A stretch of 64,000 bases of DNA, taken from the NCBI RefSeq assembly GCF_028023555.1, contig NZ_JAQIOY010000003.1:124001-188000 (forward strand), written 5' to 3'. The notes below the pieces were generated by a model that did not search any database, was not told the origin of the DNA, and worked only from the letters and a program-made list of their open reading frames with translations. This document shows positions 41,349 to 49,383 of the stretch, in pieces (position 1 is the stretch's first letter; each line of letters opens with the position of its first letter). This DNA comes from Thalassococcus_A lentus. Lineage in GTDB: Bacteria > Pseudomonadota > Alphaproteobacteria > Rhodobacterales > Rhodobacteraceae. The position numbers and the translations under genes were made by a program.

Positions 41349-42581
41349 ATGCCTGACAAAACCATACTCGTGATCGGCACCTACGACACGAAGGACGACG
41401 AACTGAGCTTTCTGGCTGACGTGATCCGCGAGCAGGGTGGCAGGGTCGTGACCATGGATGTGTCGGTTCTGGGTGATCCGTCACAACCGACGGACCATTC
41501 AAAGCATGATGTCGCTGCCGAGGGCGGGAGCACAATTCAAGCGGCGATTGACAGTGGTGACGAAAACCAGGCCATGCAGATCATGGCAAAGGGCGCGAGC
41601 CTGCTGGCGGCGCGTTTGCATCGCGAAGGTGTCTTCGATGGCATGATCGTGCTGGGTGGAACAATGGGCACCGACCTTGCGCTGGACGTCGCCTCGGCGC
41701 TGCCACTGGGCGTGCCGAAATACATCGTATCCACGGTTTCGTTTTCGCCCCTGATACCGGCGGAACGACTGGCTGCCGATACGCAGATGATCCTCTGGGC
41801 TGGTGGGCTTTATGGGTTGAATGCGGTTTGCAAGGCATCGCTTTCGCAGGCCGCTGGTGCGGTTCTGGGCGCTGCAAGGGCTGTGCAGAAACCAGACCCT
41901 GACAAACCGTTGGTTGGAATGATGTCGCTTGGGACCTCAGCTCTGAAATACGTGATCCCTCTTAAACCTGCGCTTGAAGAGCGCGGTTTCGAGGTAGCCG
42001 TGTTTCACGCAACGGGTATGGGCGGACGCGCCTTTGAAAGTCTGGCTGGCCAAGGGGCCTTTGCTTGTGTGTTCGACTTTTGCACGCAGGAACTGGGCAA
42101 TCACGTGAACGGTTCGAACATTTCGGCCGGGGCTGATCGACTGACCAATGCCGGGGCGCACGGCACCCCGCAAATCGTGGCACCGGGATGCTATGATCTT
42201 GTGGACGTTGTGGGGTGGCAGCCGATTTCGGACAAGTGGGACAAGCATCTCAAACACGAACACAACCGCCTGCTGACCTCCATCGTTCTACAGGCCGACG
42301 AAACAAGGCTGGTGGCCCGCGCGCATTCTCAGCAGCTTGCCCAGTCAAAAGGACCGGTCGCATTGATCCTGCCCGAACACGGGCTCGGGGAATGGGATCG
42401 CGAAGGGGCGGATCTGCACAATCCCGAAGGTTTGTCAGCCTTCCTCGCCGAATTGGAAGCAACCCTGCCGGACAATGTGCAAAGCCATCGGATTTCGTGT
42501 CACATCAACGATCCGGGTTTTGCGGACAAAGCGCTGGAAATCTTTGATCAATGGCGGGCCGACGGAACCCTCAAAGTTTAG
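41349..42581 (+). CDS. Tm-1-like ATP-binding domain protein (UPF0261)
   Basis: A 410-residue protein with the UPF0261/Tm-1-like organisation. The N-terminal nucleotide-binding part has GTYDTKDDELSFLADVIREQ and MIVLGGTMGTDLALDVASAL. The C-terminal part has MMSLGTSALKYVIPLKPALE, FHATGMGGRAFESLAGQGAF and LILPEHGLGEWDREGADLHN. The family is related to plant Tm-1 and is often linked to catabolic operons. It lies 9 bp after the aldehyde dehydrogenase. Its specific reaction is unknown. Confidence 0.88.
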   Translation: MPDKTILVIGTYDTKDDELSFLADVIREQGGRVVTMDVSVLGDPSQPTDHSKHDVAAEGGSTIQAAIDSGDENQAMQIMAKGASLLAARLHREGVFDGMIVLGGTMGTDLALDVASALPLGVPKYIVSTVSFSPLIPAERLAADTQMILWAGGLYGLNAVCKASLSQAAGAVLGAARAVQKPDPDKPLVGMMSLGTSALKYVIPLKPALEERGFEVAVFHATGMGGRAFESLAGQGAFACVFDFCTQELGNHVNGSNISAGADRLTNAGAHGTPQIVAPGCYDLVDVVGWQPISDKWDKHLKHEHNRLLTSIVLQADETRLVARAHSQQLAQSKGPVALILPEHGLGEWDREGADLHNPEGLSAFLAELEATLPDNVQSHRISCHINDPGFADKALEIFDQWRADGTLKV

Positions 42582-43015
42582 CCCTTTGAAGAGGTATCCA
42601 GCATCGCCAGCAAATCCAGCAGGGTTTCATAGTTTTCCTGTCCCAGCGTGTCTTTGAAATCCGAAACGATTTGTGCGGCCTTTGGTGCTCGTTCGTCGAT
42701 GATTTTCTGGCCGTCTGGCGTGATTTCGATGAATTGCCGTCGCCGATCCTTGTCGTCACGGGTTTGGGTGATCAGTCCCTTGTCGCGCAGGGTGGCGGCA
42801 ATGCGGGTCAGACTGGGAAACAGCAGGCTGGACCGATCCGCGAGCGTTTTGGCGTCCATGCGGCCGTATTCGTCCAAGACGCGCAGAACCCGCCATTGCT
42901 GTTCTGTTATTCCGGTTTCGGCCAACATTTCACGGATTGGTGCCATGACACCTTCGCGTGCACGGATCAGCGCGATAGGAAGGGACCGGGTGGTCGAAGG
43001 CATGGATTTGGTCAT
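42578..43015 (-). CDS. hpaR: MarR-family regulator HpaR
   Basis: A 145-residue MarR protein. The start ATG 43015 gives MTKSMPSTTRSLPIALIRAR and the winged-helix is DAKTLADRSSLLFPSLTRIA followed by DKGLITQTRDDKDRRRQFIE. The sequence with the ITEQQWRVLRVLDEYG motif matches HpaR, repressor of homoprotocatechuate catabolism. It is divergent from hpaF and its C-terminus meets the convergent UPF0261 gene with a 4-bp overlap. Confidence 0.9.
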   Translation of the reverse strand: MTKSMPSTTRSLPIALIRAREGVMAPIREMLAETGITEQQWRVLRVLDEYGRMDAKTLADRSSLLFPSLTRIAATLRDKGLITQTRDDKDRRRQFIEITPDGQKIIDERAPKAAQIVSDFKDTLGQENYETLLDLLAMLDTSSKG

Positions 43016-43063
43016 GTGGGCCTCTATGATCGTCCGGCATCCAAGTGCACTGCAATTCGGGTG

Positions 43064-43113
43064 TTGACAACCAAGCATACCATTAATTAACTTCGCAACA
43101 ATTAACATGTTAA
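43064..43113 (+). promoter_or_regulatory. hpa promoter and HpaR operator candidate
   Basis: TTGACA at 43064-43069 may be the -35 element of the rightward hpa promoter. A perfect 12-bp palindrome TTAACATGTTAA (43102-43113) and TTAATTAA (43083-43090) lie between it and the hpaF start. MarR-type repressors bind sites of this size and position. Confidence 0.6.
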
Positions 43114-43122
43114 GGAAAAGGG

Positions 43123-43512
43123 ATGCCGCACTTCCACATCGAATATTCCGCCAATGTCGAAGAGGCCGTCGATATGGGTGCGCTGTGCGAAGCGATCCGC
43201 GCTGAAGCTGCCTCGATCGATGCCTTTCCTATGCCGGGAATCCGCGTTCGGGCAACGCGTGTAGATCATGTGGCCATGGCTGACGGGAATCCCAAACACG
43301 GCTTCATTGATCTGAGTATCCGCCTTCGCGCTGGTCGGACGGACGCGGTCAAAAAGGATGCCATCACCCGGATCTTCGCGGTTATGAAGGAATTCCTGGC
43401 GCCGGCGATGGAGGTCCGCTCAATCGCCTTGTCGGCTGAGATCCGAGACATCGATGCCGATCGTTCACTCAAATTCGGAACCGTCCGCAATCATCTGGAG
43501 GACAAAGCATGA
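43123..43512 (+). CDS. hpaF: 5-carboxymethyl-2-hydroxymuconate isomerase
   Basis: A 129-residue protein of the 4-oxalocrotonate tautomerase-related CHMI family, with Pro 2 as the catalytic base (MPHFHIEYSANVEEAVDMGA). It isomerises CHM to its keto form in the homoprotocatechuate meta-pathway. It opens the hpa operon with an AAGG site upstream and overlaps hpaE by 4 bp. Confidence 0.93.
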   Translation: MPHFHIEYSANVEEAVDMGALCEAIRAEAASIDAFPMPGIRVRATRVDHVAMADGNPKHGFIDLSIRLRAGRTDAVKKDAITRIFAVMKEFLAPAMEVRSIALSAEIRDIDADRSLKFGTVRNHLEDKA

Positions 43513-45020
43513 GCGTGCTGGAAGACAACATCGCGAAACTGGATGGCTACCTTGCCCGCTTTCGCGAAGGCGGCATTTCAAACAGGATTGCCGGGAAGGA
43601 TTGCGCTGGTTCCCAAGGACTCTTCCAGACGATTTCGCCCGTCGACAAATCCGTGATTTGTGATGTGGCGCATGGGGCCGCCGACGACATCGACACGGCC
43701 GCGCATGCAGCGCATGACGCCTTTGGCGAGTGGCGGGACCTGCCTGCGACAGAGCGCAGGAAAATCCTGATCCGCATTGCCGAAGGCATCGAGGCTCGCG
43801 CCGAGGAGATTGCCCTGTGCGAATGCTGGGACACGGGCCAAGCCTACAAGTTCATGTCCAAGGCAGCATTGCGCGGGGCCGAGAACTTTCGCTATTTTGC
43901 GGATCAGGTGGTGCAAGCGCGTGACGGGCAGCACCTCAAATCTCCGACACTGATGAACATCACCACGCGCGTTCCCATTGGGCCCGTGGGTGTCATCACG
44001 CCGTGGAACACACCGTTTATGCTGTCCACCTGGAAGATCGCGCCTGCACTTGCGGCAGGTTGCACTGTGGTACACAAACCAGCCGAGGCCTCTCCTGTGA
44101 CCGCACGGCTGTTGGTCGAGATCGCCGAAGAAGCCGGTCTGCCGCCCGGTGTGCTGAACACGGTCAACGGGTTTGGTGAGGGCGCGGGCAAAGCGCTTTG
44201 TGAGCATCCTAAGATCAAGGCGATTGCCTTTGTTGGTGAAAGCCGTACCGGAAGCCTGATCACCAAGCAGGGGGCGGATACGCTCAAACGCAATCATCTC
44301 GAATTGGGCGGCAAGAACCCGGTGATCGTGTTTGATGACGCCGATCTTGATCGGGCGCTCGATGCTGCGATCTTCATGATTTATTCGATCAATGGTGAAC
44401 GCTGCACTTCATCGTCGCGGCTTTTGATCCAGGACACGATCCGGGATGCGTTCGAAGCAAAGCTGATCGAAAGAGTCCAGAACATCAAAGTGGGCCATCC
44501 ACTGGATCCCAAGACCGAAGTTGGCCCGCTTGTGACCGAAGAGCATTTCAATAAGGTCACCCGCTATTTCGATATCGCCAGACAAGATGGCGCGACCATC
44601 GCGGCAGGGGGCGAGGTTGTGGGCGACGAAGGCTACTTCGTTCGTCCGACGCTGTTCACGCAGGCCACCAATGATATGCGGATCGCGCAGGAAGAAATCT
44701 TTGGCCCTGTCCTTACGTCCATCCCCTTTGCAACCGAGCAAGAGGCGTTGGAGATGGCCAACGATACGGCCTATGGTCTGACAGGTTACGTCTGGACCAA
44801 TGATCTGACCCGTGCCCTGCGCTTTACTGACAAACTGGAAGCAGGGATGATCTGGGTGAATTCCGAAAACGTTCGTCACCTGCCCACGCCTTTTGGGGGC
44901 GTCAAAGCCAGCGGCATTGGCCGCGATGGCGGGGACTGGTCCTTTGAGTTCTACATGGAGCAAAAGCACATCGGTTTTGCCACCGGCCAGCACAAGATTA
45001 CAAAACTGGGAGCATTGTGA
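43509..45020 (+). CDS. hpaE: 5-carboxymethyl-2-hydroxymuconic semialdehyde dehydrogenase
   Basis: A 503-residue NAD-dependent ALDH of the HpaE type. It oxidises the ring-cleavage semialdehyde made by HpaD. VITPWNTPFMLSTWKIAPAL, the Glu motif LELGGKNPVIVFDD and the Cys motif NGERCTSSSRLL are present. The sequence VRHLPTPFGGVKASGIGRDG is characteristic. It overlaps hpaF (4 bp) and hpaD (1 bp), so the proteins are translationally coupled. Confidence 0.95.
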   Translation: MSVLEDNIAKLDGYLARFREGGISNRIAGKDCAGSQGLFQTISPVDKSVICDVAHGAADDIDTAAHAAHDAFGEWRDLPATERRKILIRIAEGIEARAEEIALCECWDTGQAYKFMSKAALRGAENFRYFADQVVQARDGQHLKSPTLMNITTRVPIGPVGVITPWNTPFMLSTWKIAPALAAGCTVVHKPAEASPVTARLLVEIAEEAGLPPGVLNTVNGFGEGAGKALCEHPKIKAIAFVGESRTGSLITKQGADTLKRNHLELGGKNPVIVFDDADLDRALDAAIFMIYSINGERCTSSSRLLIQDTIRDAFEAKLIERVQNIKVGHPLDPKTEVGPLVTEEHFNKVTRYFDIARQDGATIAAGGEVVGDEGYFVRPTLFTQATNDMRIAQEEIFGPVLTSIPFATEQEALEMANDTAYGLTGYVWTNDLTRALRFTDKLEAGMIWVNSENVRHLPTPFGGVKASGIGRDGGDWSFEFYMEQKHIGFATGQHKITKLGAL

Positions 45021-46003
45021 TGCCCGTACCCGCGCCGAACCTGTACCCGGACTTCAACACCATCCGCCTGAGCCACGTGTGCCTGAATGTCAAAGATCTG
45101 GCCGCGTCGAGGACCTTCTACACAGAAATCCTCGGCTTTCAGGTCACTGATGAAAGCGACACCCACATCTATCTGCGCGCGATGGAAGAACGCGGGCATC
45201 ATTGCGTGGTCTTGCAGAAATCGGATCAGCCGGGAACAGTCGAGGTTTTGGGCTTCAAGACCTTTGACGAAGCCGATCTGGACAAGGCCGAAGCCTATTT
45301 TCAATCCAAGGGGCGCCCAACCGAATGGGTGGATCGGCCATTTCAGGGACGCACGCTGCTCACGTCGGATAACATGGGCATTCCGTTGGAGTTCTATCAC
45401 AAGATGGAAAGGCTTGCGCCAATTCACCAAAAATACGCGTTGTATCGCGGTGTTAAACCGCTGCGCATCGATCACTTCAACTGTTTCAGCCATGACGTCG
45501 ATGCATCAGTGGCCTTTTATTCCGATTTCGGATTTCGCGTGACGGAATACACCGAGGATGAGCAAAGCAAGAAGCTCTGGGCCGCGTGGATGCATCGCAA
45601 GGGTGGTGTGCATGACATGGCCTTTACCAACGGCACCGGGCCGCGCATGCACCACGTTGCCTTTTGGGTGCCGACACCTATCAATATCATTGATCTGCTC
45701 GATCTGATGGCCACCACCGGCTACGTCTGCAACATCGAACGCGGTCCGGGACGACATGGCATTTCCAATGCTTTTTTTCTCTACGTTCTTGACCCGGATG
45801 GGCACCGGATCGAGATTTACTGCTCGGACTACCAGACCGTTGATCCAGACCTTGAGCCGATCAAGTGGGATTTGCAGGACCCTCAGCGCCAGACGCTTTG
45901 GGGCGCTGCTGCACCTGAAAGCTGGTTCAAGCACGGAACGACATTTGTCGGGGTGCAAACCAAGGATTCAGACATTCAGGCCAGCCCGATAATAGCGCCG
46001 TAG
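45020..46003 (+). CDS. hpaD: 3,4-dihydroxyphenylacetate 2,3-dioxygenase
   Basis: A 327-residue type I extradiol dioxygenase (VOC fold) cutting homoprotocatechuate. Ligands of the catalytic module are visible as His in RIDHFNCFSHDVD, His in RMHHVAFW and Glu in HRIEIYCSDY (residues about 160-275). The N-terminal module begins SHVCLNVKDLAASRTFYTE. The start is ATG 45020; GTG 45017 is alternative. It overlaps the hpaE stop. Confidence 0.94.
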   Translation: MPVPAPNLYPDFNTIRLSHVCLNVKDLAASRTFYTEILGFQVTDESDTHIYLRAMEERGHHCVVLQKSDQPGTVEVLGFKTFDEADLDKAEAYFQSKGRPTEWVDRPFQGRTLLTSDNMGIPLEFYHKMERLAPIHQKYALYRGVKPLRIDHFNCFSHDVDASVAFYSDFGFRVTEYTEDEQSKKLWAAWMHRKGGVHDMAFTNGTGPRMHHVAFWVPTPINIIDLLDLMATTGYVCNIERGPGRHGISNAFFLYVLDPDGHRIEIYCSDYQTVDPDLEPIKWDLQDPQRQTLWGAAAPESWFKHGTTFVGVQTKDSDIQASPIIAP

Positions 46004-46080
46004 CCGCAGCCCTGACGCATTCGTATGGCGTCAAGCACCAACAAATCCAAAGCGGATCAAACCAAAAAAAGAGGTAGGCC

Positions 46081-47478
46081 ATGGACTGGAACGAGTTCAC
46101 TCAGTGGAGCAAGCATCTTGCCGACTGGGGCGCGCAATACCACCAGACACTGCGCGACCGGCCTGTTCGCGCCCAGACAAAGCCCGGTGATATCGCGGCG
46201 CAATTGCCTCAGCATCCGCCGCAGAGCCCCGAAGATATGGCCACCATTCTCGAGGATTTCGAACAAATCGTAATGCCGGGCATGACCCATTGGCAGCATC
46301 CCCGGTTCTTTGCGTATTTCCCGGCCAATGCTGCGCCGCCGTCCATGCTGGCGGAACAGCTGGTCAACACTGTCGCGGCCCAATGCATGTTGTGGCAGAC
46401 GTCGCCAGCGGCCACCGAGGTCGAAGGCCGGATGGTTGACTGGATGCGATATGCGTTGGGCCTGCCCGATGACTTCACAGGCGTAATTCAGGATTCCGCC
46501 TCGTCTGCGACGCTTTCTGCGGTGTTGACCATGCGGGAAAAGGCGACCGGGTTCACCGGCAATCGCGAAGGGCTTTCGGCCAAGGGGCGGCTGAGGATCT
46601 ACTGTTCCGATCAAGTGCATTCCTCGATTGACCGTGCCTGTTGGGTGGCGGGTATTGGGCAGGACAATCTGGTGAAAATTCCCGGTACGGGTGACCGGTA
46701 CGGTATGGACGCCAGCGCACTCGATGCCGCGATCCGGGTTGACAAAGCCGCCGGTCATATCCCGGCAGGCGTTATCGCCATTACCGGCGGGACAGGTGTC
46801 GGGGCATGTGATGATTTGCAGGCGATTGCGGCTGTGGCCAAAGACCATGATCTATATACGCATCTGGATGCGGCATGGGCCGGATCGGCGATGATCTGCC
46901 CTGAATTCAGGGCAGCGTTTTGGTCGGGTGCCGAAGACTTTGACAGCATTGTCTTCAATCCGCACAAATGGCTGGGTGCGCAGTTTGACTGTTCTATCCA
47001 ATTCCTGCGCGACGCCACAGCGCAACTGAACACGCTCAAGATCGAACCGGAATACCTGAAAACCACGGGCGATGCTGTCACCAACTATTCTGAATGGACC
47101 ATTCCTCTGGGCCGCAGGTTTCGGGCGCTCAAACTGTGGTTCCTGATCCGGTCGTATGGGTTGGAAGGTCTGCAAGCGCGTATTCGCAATCACGTCGTTT
47201 GGGCAGAAGAGTTGGCAGACAAGATTGCGGCCATGGAGGGTTTCGAAATCACCACCGATCCTATTCTGAGCTTGTTTTCGTTCCGCTGCCCCGGCGACGA
47301 CGACATGCAGCAAAGGTTGGTGGATGCCATCAATGATGACGGGCGCATCTACCTGACACAGGGCGCTTTTGCGGGACGCAAGATCATCCGGCTTCAGGTG
47401 GGGCAGTTCGACACAACACGTGACGATGTCATGACCGTGGCTACCGTCACTCAAGAGGTCTGGGAGGCCATCAAATGA
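46081..47478 (+). CDS. Aromatic-L-amino-acid decarboxylase-like PLP enzyme
   Basis: A 465-residue group II PLP decarboxylase (AADC/tyrosine/DOPA type). Motifs are MTHWQHPRFFAYFPANAAPP, VIQDSASSATLSAVLTMREK, LHLDAAWAGSAM-like YTHLDAAWAGSAM and the PLP Lys in FNPHKWLGAQFDCS (about residue 300). It is inserted between hpaD and hpaG and overlaps hpaG by 4 bp. Decarboxylation of tyrosine or DOPA would give an amine convertible to (di)hydroxyphenylacetate, linking amino acid degradation to the hpa pathway. The substrate is inferred. Confidence 0.88.
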   Translation: MDWNEFTQWSKHLADWGAQYHQTLRDRPVRAQTKPGDIAAQLPQHPPQSPEDMATILEDFEQIVMPGMTHWQHPRFFAYFPANAAPPSMLAEQLVNTVAAQCMLWQTSPAATEVEGRMVDWMRYALGLPDDFTGVIQDSASSATLSAVLTMREKATGFTGNREGLSAKGRLRIYCSDQVHSSIDRACWVAGIGQDNLVKIPGTGDRYGMDASALDAAIRVDKAAGHIPAGVIAITGGTGVGACDDLQAIAAVAKDHDLYTHLDAAWAGSAMICPEFRAAFWSGAEDFDSIVFNPHKWLGAQFDCSIQFLRDATAQLNTLKIEPEYLKTTGDAVTNYSEWTIPLGRRFRALKLWFLIRSYGLEGLQARIRNHVVWAEELADKIAAMEGFEITTDPILSLFSFRCPGDDDMQQRLVDAINDDGRIYLTQGAFAGRKIIRLQVGQFDTTRDDVMTVATVTQEVWEAIK

Positions 47479-48329
47479 AGTTCGCGACATACAGCAGTAA
47501 CGGCGAGACCTTTTACGGTGCCGTGACCGAAAACGGCATGATCGCATTGAACGACGTCTGCCCTCAGTGGCCGACACTCTTTGACGCAGTTCAGGCTGGT
47601 GGATTGGATGCTTTGGCCGAGGCTGCCAAAGACAGGCCGGTGTCCCATACAAAGTATGCCTATGAAATGGTTCTGCCGAATGCGCGGCGCATTCTGTGTG
47701 TCGGAGTGAACTTTCCGGACCGCAATGCCGAATACAAGGACGGCTCGGAACAGCCCAAGTTCATGTCTCTGTTTCCTCGGTTTGCTTCGGGTTTTACCGG
47801 GCATGATCGCCCTTTGATCCGCCCACCCGAAAGTGCGCAACTCGACTATGAAGGCGAGGTTGCAATTGTCATTGGCAAAGGCGGGCGCCGGATCGCACAA
47901 AAGGACGCCTACGATCACATTGCGGCCCTGACCCTGTGCAACGAAGGGACGATCCGAGACTGGGTGCGCCACGCCAAATTCAACGTCACGCAGGGCAAAA
48001 ACTGGGATAGGTCCGGCGCGATCGGCCCTTGGCTGGTGCCCTTTGCCGATGCGGCGCAGCTGGACGATGCACGCATAGTGACACGCGTGAATGGAGAAGT
48101 GCGCCAAGATGATGTTTTATCCCGCATGATGCATCCCATCCGGCGCGAGATTGAATATATCTCGACGTTCATGACGCTCGAGCCTGGCGACATTATCGTG
48201 ACAGGCACGCCGACAGGATCCGGCGCAAGGCTGGACCCGCCGCAATTCCTGAAACCGGGCGATGTGGTCGAAGTCGAGGTGAACGGTATCGGTGTGCTGC
48301 GCAACACCGTGCAGGATGAAGCGCCATGA
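47475..48329 (+). CDS. hpaG: HpaG-type fumarylacetoacetate hydrolase-family enzyme
   Basis: A 284-residue FAH-family enzyme with the metal motif DYEGEVAIVIGKGGR (Glu and Asp ligands, about residues 117-131). DRSGAIGPWLVPFADAAQ and VTGTPTGSGARLDPPQFLKP are family motifs. In the hpa pathway it decarboxylates and isomerises 5-oxopent-3-ene-tricarboxylate to HHDD/OHED. It overlaps the decarboxylase and hpaH genes. Confidence 0.9.
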   Translation: MKFATYSSNGETFYGAVTENGMIALNDVCPQWPTLFDAVQAGGLDALAEAAKDRPVSHTKYAYEMVLPNARRILCVGVNFPDRNAEYKDGSEQPKFMSLFPRFASGFTGHDRPLIRPPESAQLDYEGEVAIVIGKGGRRIAQKDAYDHIAALTLCNEGTIRDWVRHAKFNVTQGKNWDRSGAIGPWLVPFADAAQLDDARIVTRVNGEVRQDDVLSRMMHPIRREIEYISTFMTLEPGDIIVTGTPTGSGARLDPPQFLKPGDVVEVEVNGIGVLRNTVQDEAP

Positions 48330-49126
48330 CACCACAGGACCACAGCACAGCCGCGCAGGACCTGCTTCGGGCAGAGCAGACAGGAAAACAAATAGGCCTG
48401 CTGACCCAGCGTTTTCCGGACATGGGTATGGACGATGCCTATGCCATTCAAAATGCAATCTATCGCGCCAAGCTGGCTCAGGGCCGGTCGGTTGTTGGCT
48501 GGAAAATCGGTCTGACGTCAAAAGCGATGCAAAATGCGTTGAACATCGACATCCCCGATAGCGGCATTCTGTTTGACGATATGGTTTTTGAAACCGGATC
48601 AACCGTGCCGAAACAGAGGTTCATCCAACCCCGTATCGAGGCCGAAATTGCCTTTGTGATGAAATCTGCGATCGGCGGAACAGAAGTCACGCGTGAGGAT
48701 GTGATTGATGCGACGGACTATGTTGCCCCATCCATAGAAATCCTCGACACGCGGATCGTGCGGGTCGATGCGAAGACTGGCAAAACGCGAACTGTCTTTG
48801 ACACGATCAGCGACAATGCGGCCAATGCCGGTGTGGTCTTGGGTGATCAGAAACATGCCGTCGATGCGTTTGATCTGCGCTGGATCGGTGCAATCACTGC
48901 GCGCAATGGTGACGTGGAAGAAACCGGGCTCGGGGCAGGGGTCTTGAACGATCCGGTCGAAAGCGTGGTCTGGCTGGCCCGGCGTATGGCCGGATATGGG
49001 CAAAGTATTGAACCCGGTCAGATCATCTTGTCCGGCAGTTTTATCCGGCCGGTTGAATGCCCCTCTGGCACAAAAATTCATGCTGACTTTGGCTCATTCG
49101 GGTCGGTTGATATCGCATTCGCCTGA
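48326..49126 (+). CDS. hpaH: 2-oxo-hepta-3-ene-1,7-dioate hydratase
   Basis: A 266-residue hydratase of the MhpD/HpaH group. It adds water to OHED, giving the substrate of the HpaI aldolase. Motifs: VVGWKIGLTSKAMQNALNID, EAEIAFVMKSAI and FIRPVECPSGTKIHADFGS. It is the last gene of the hpa operon in the window; hpaI and the hydroxylase genes (hpaBC) are not visible here. A 257-bp gap without other recognised features follows before paaZ. Confidence 0.93.
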   Translation: MTPQDHSTAAQDLLRAEQTGKQIGLLTQRFPDMGMDDAYAIQNAIYRAKLAQGRSVVGWKIGLTSKAMQNALNIDIPDSGILFDDMVFETGSTVPKQRFIQPRIEAEIAFVMKSAIGGTEVTREDVIDATDYVAPSIEILDTRIVRVDAKTGKTRTVFDTISDNAANAGVVLGDQKHAVDAFDLRWIGAITARNGDVEETGLGAGVLNDPVESVVWLARRMAGYGQSIEPGQIILSGSFIRPVECPSGTKIHADFGSFGSVDIAFA

Positions 49127-49383
49127 GGGCTCAGCGCCGTTGTACGCCGGACCCGCGCTAATCCAGCGTTGGGCAGGAAGCTCATTCGTTCCCGATTAGG
49201 GCAGCCCCGACTGACAACGGGCTGACGACCATCCGGCGATAGGGTGAAGTGATCTGACAGAAGGGCGCGGTGGCCGCTGGCAAGCCGTCAGTGAAAGGTC
49301 ATATCCGAAGTCTGCGATTTTAGCGGTTTGATCTTACACGCCCGCACTGGAATAGTCGCCTGCAAAGGATGAGAGGAATTACC

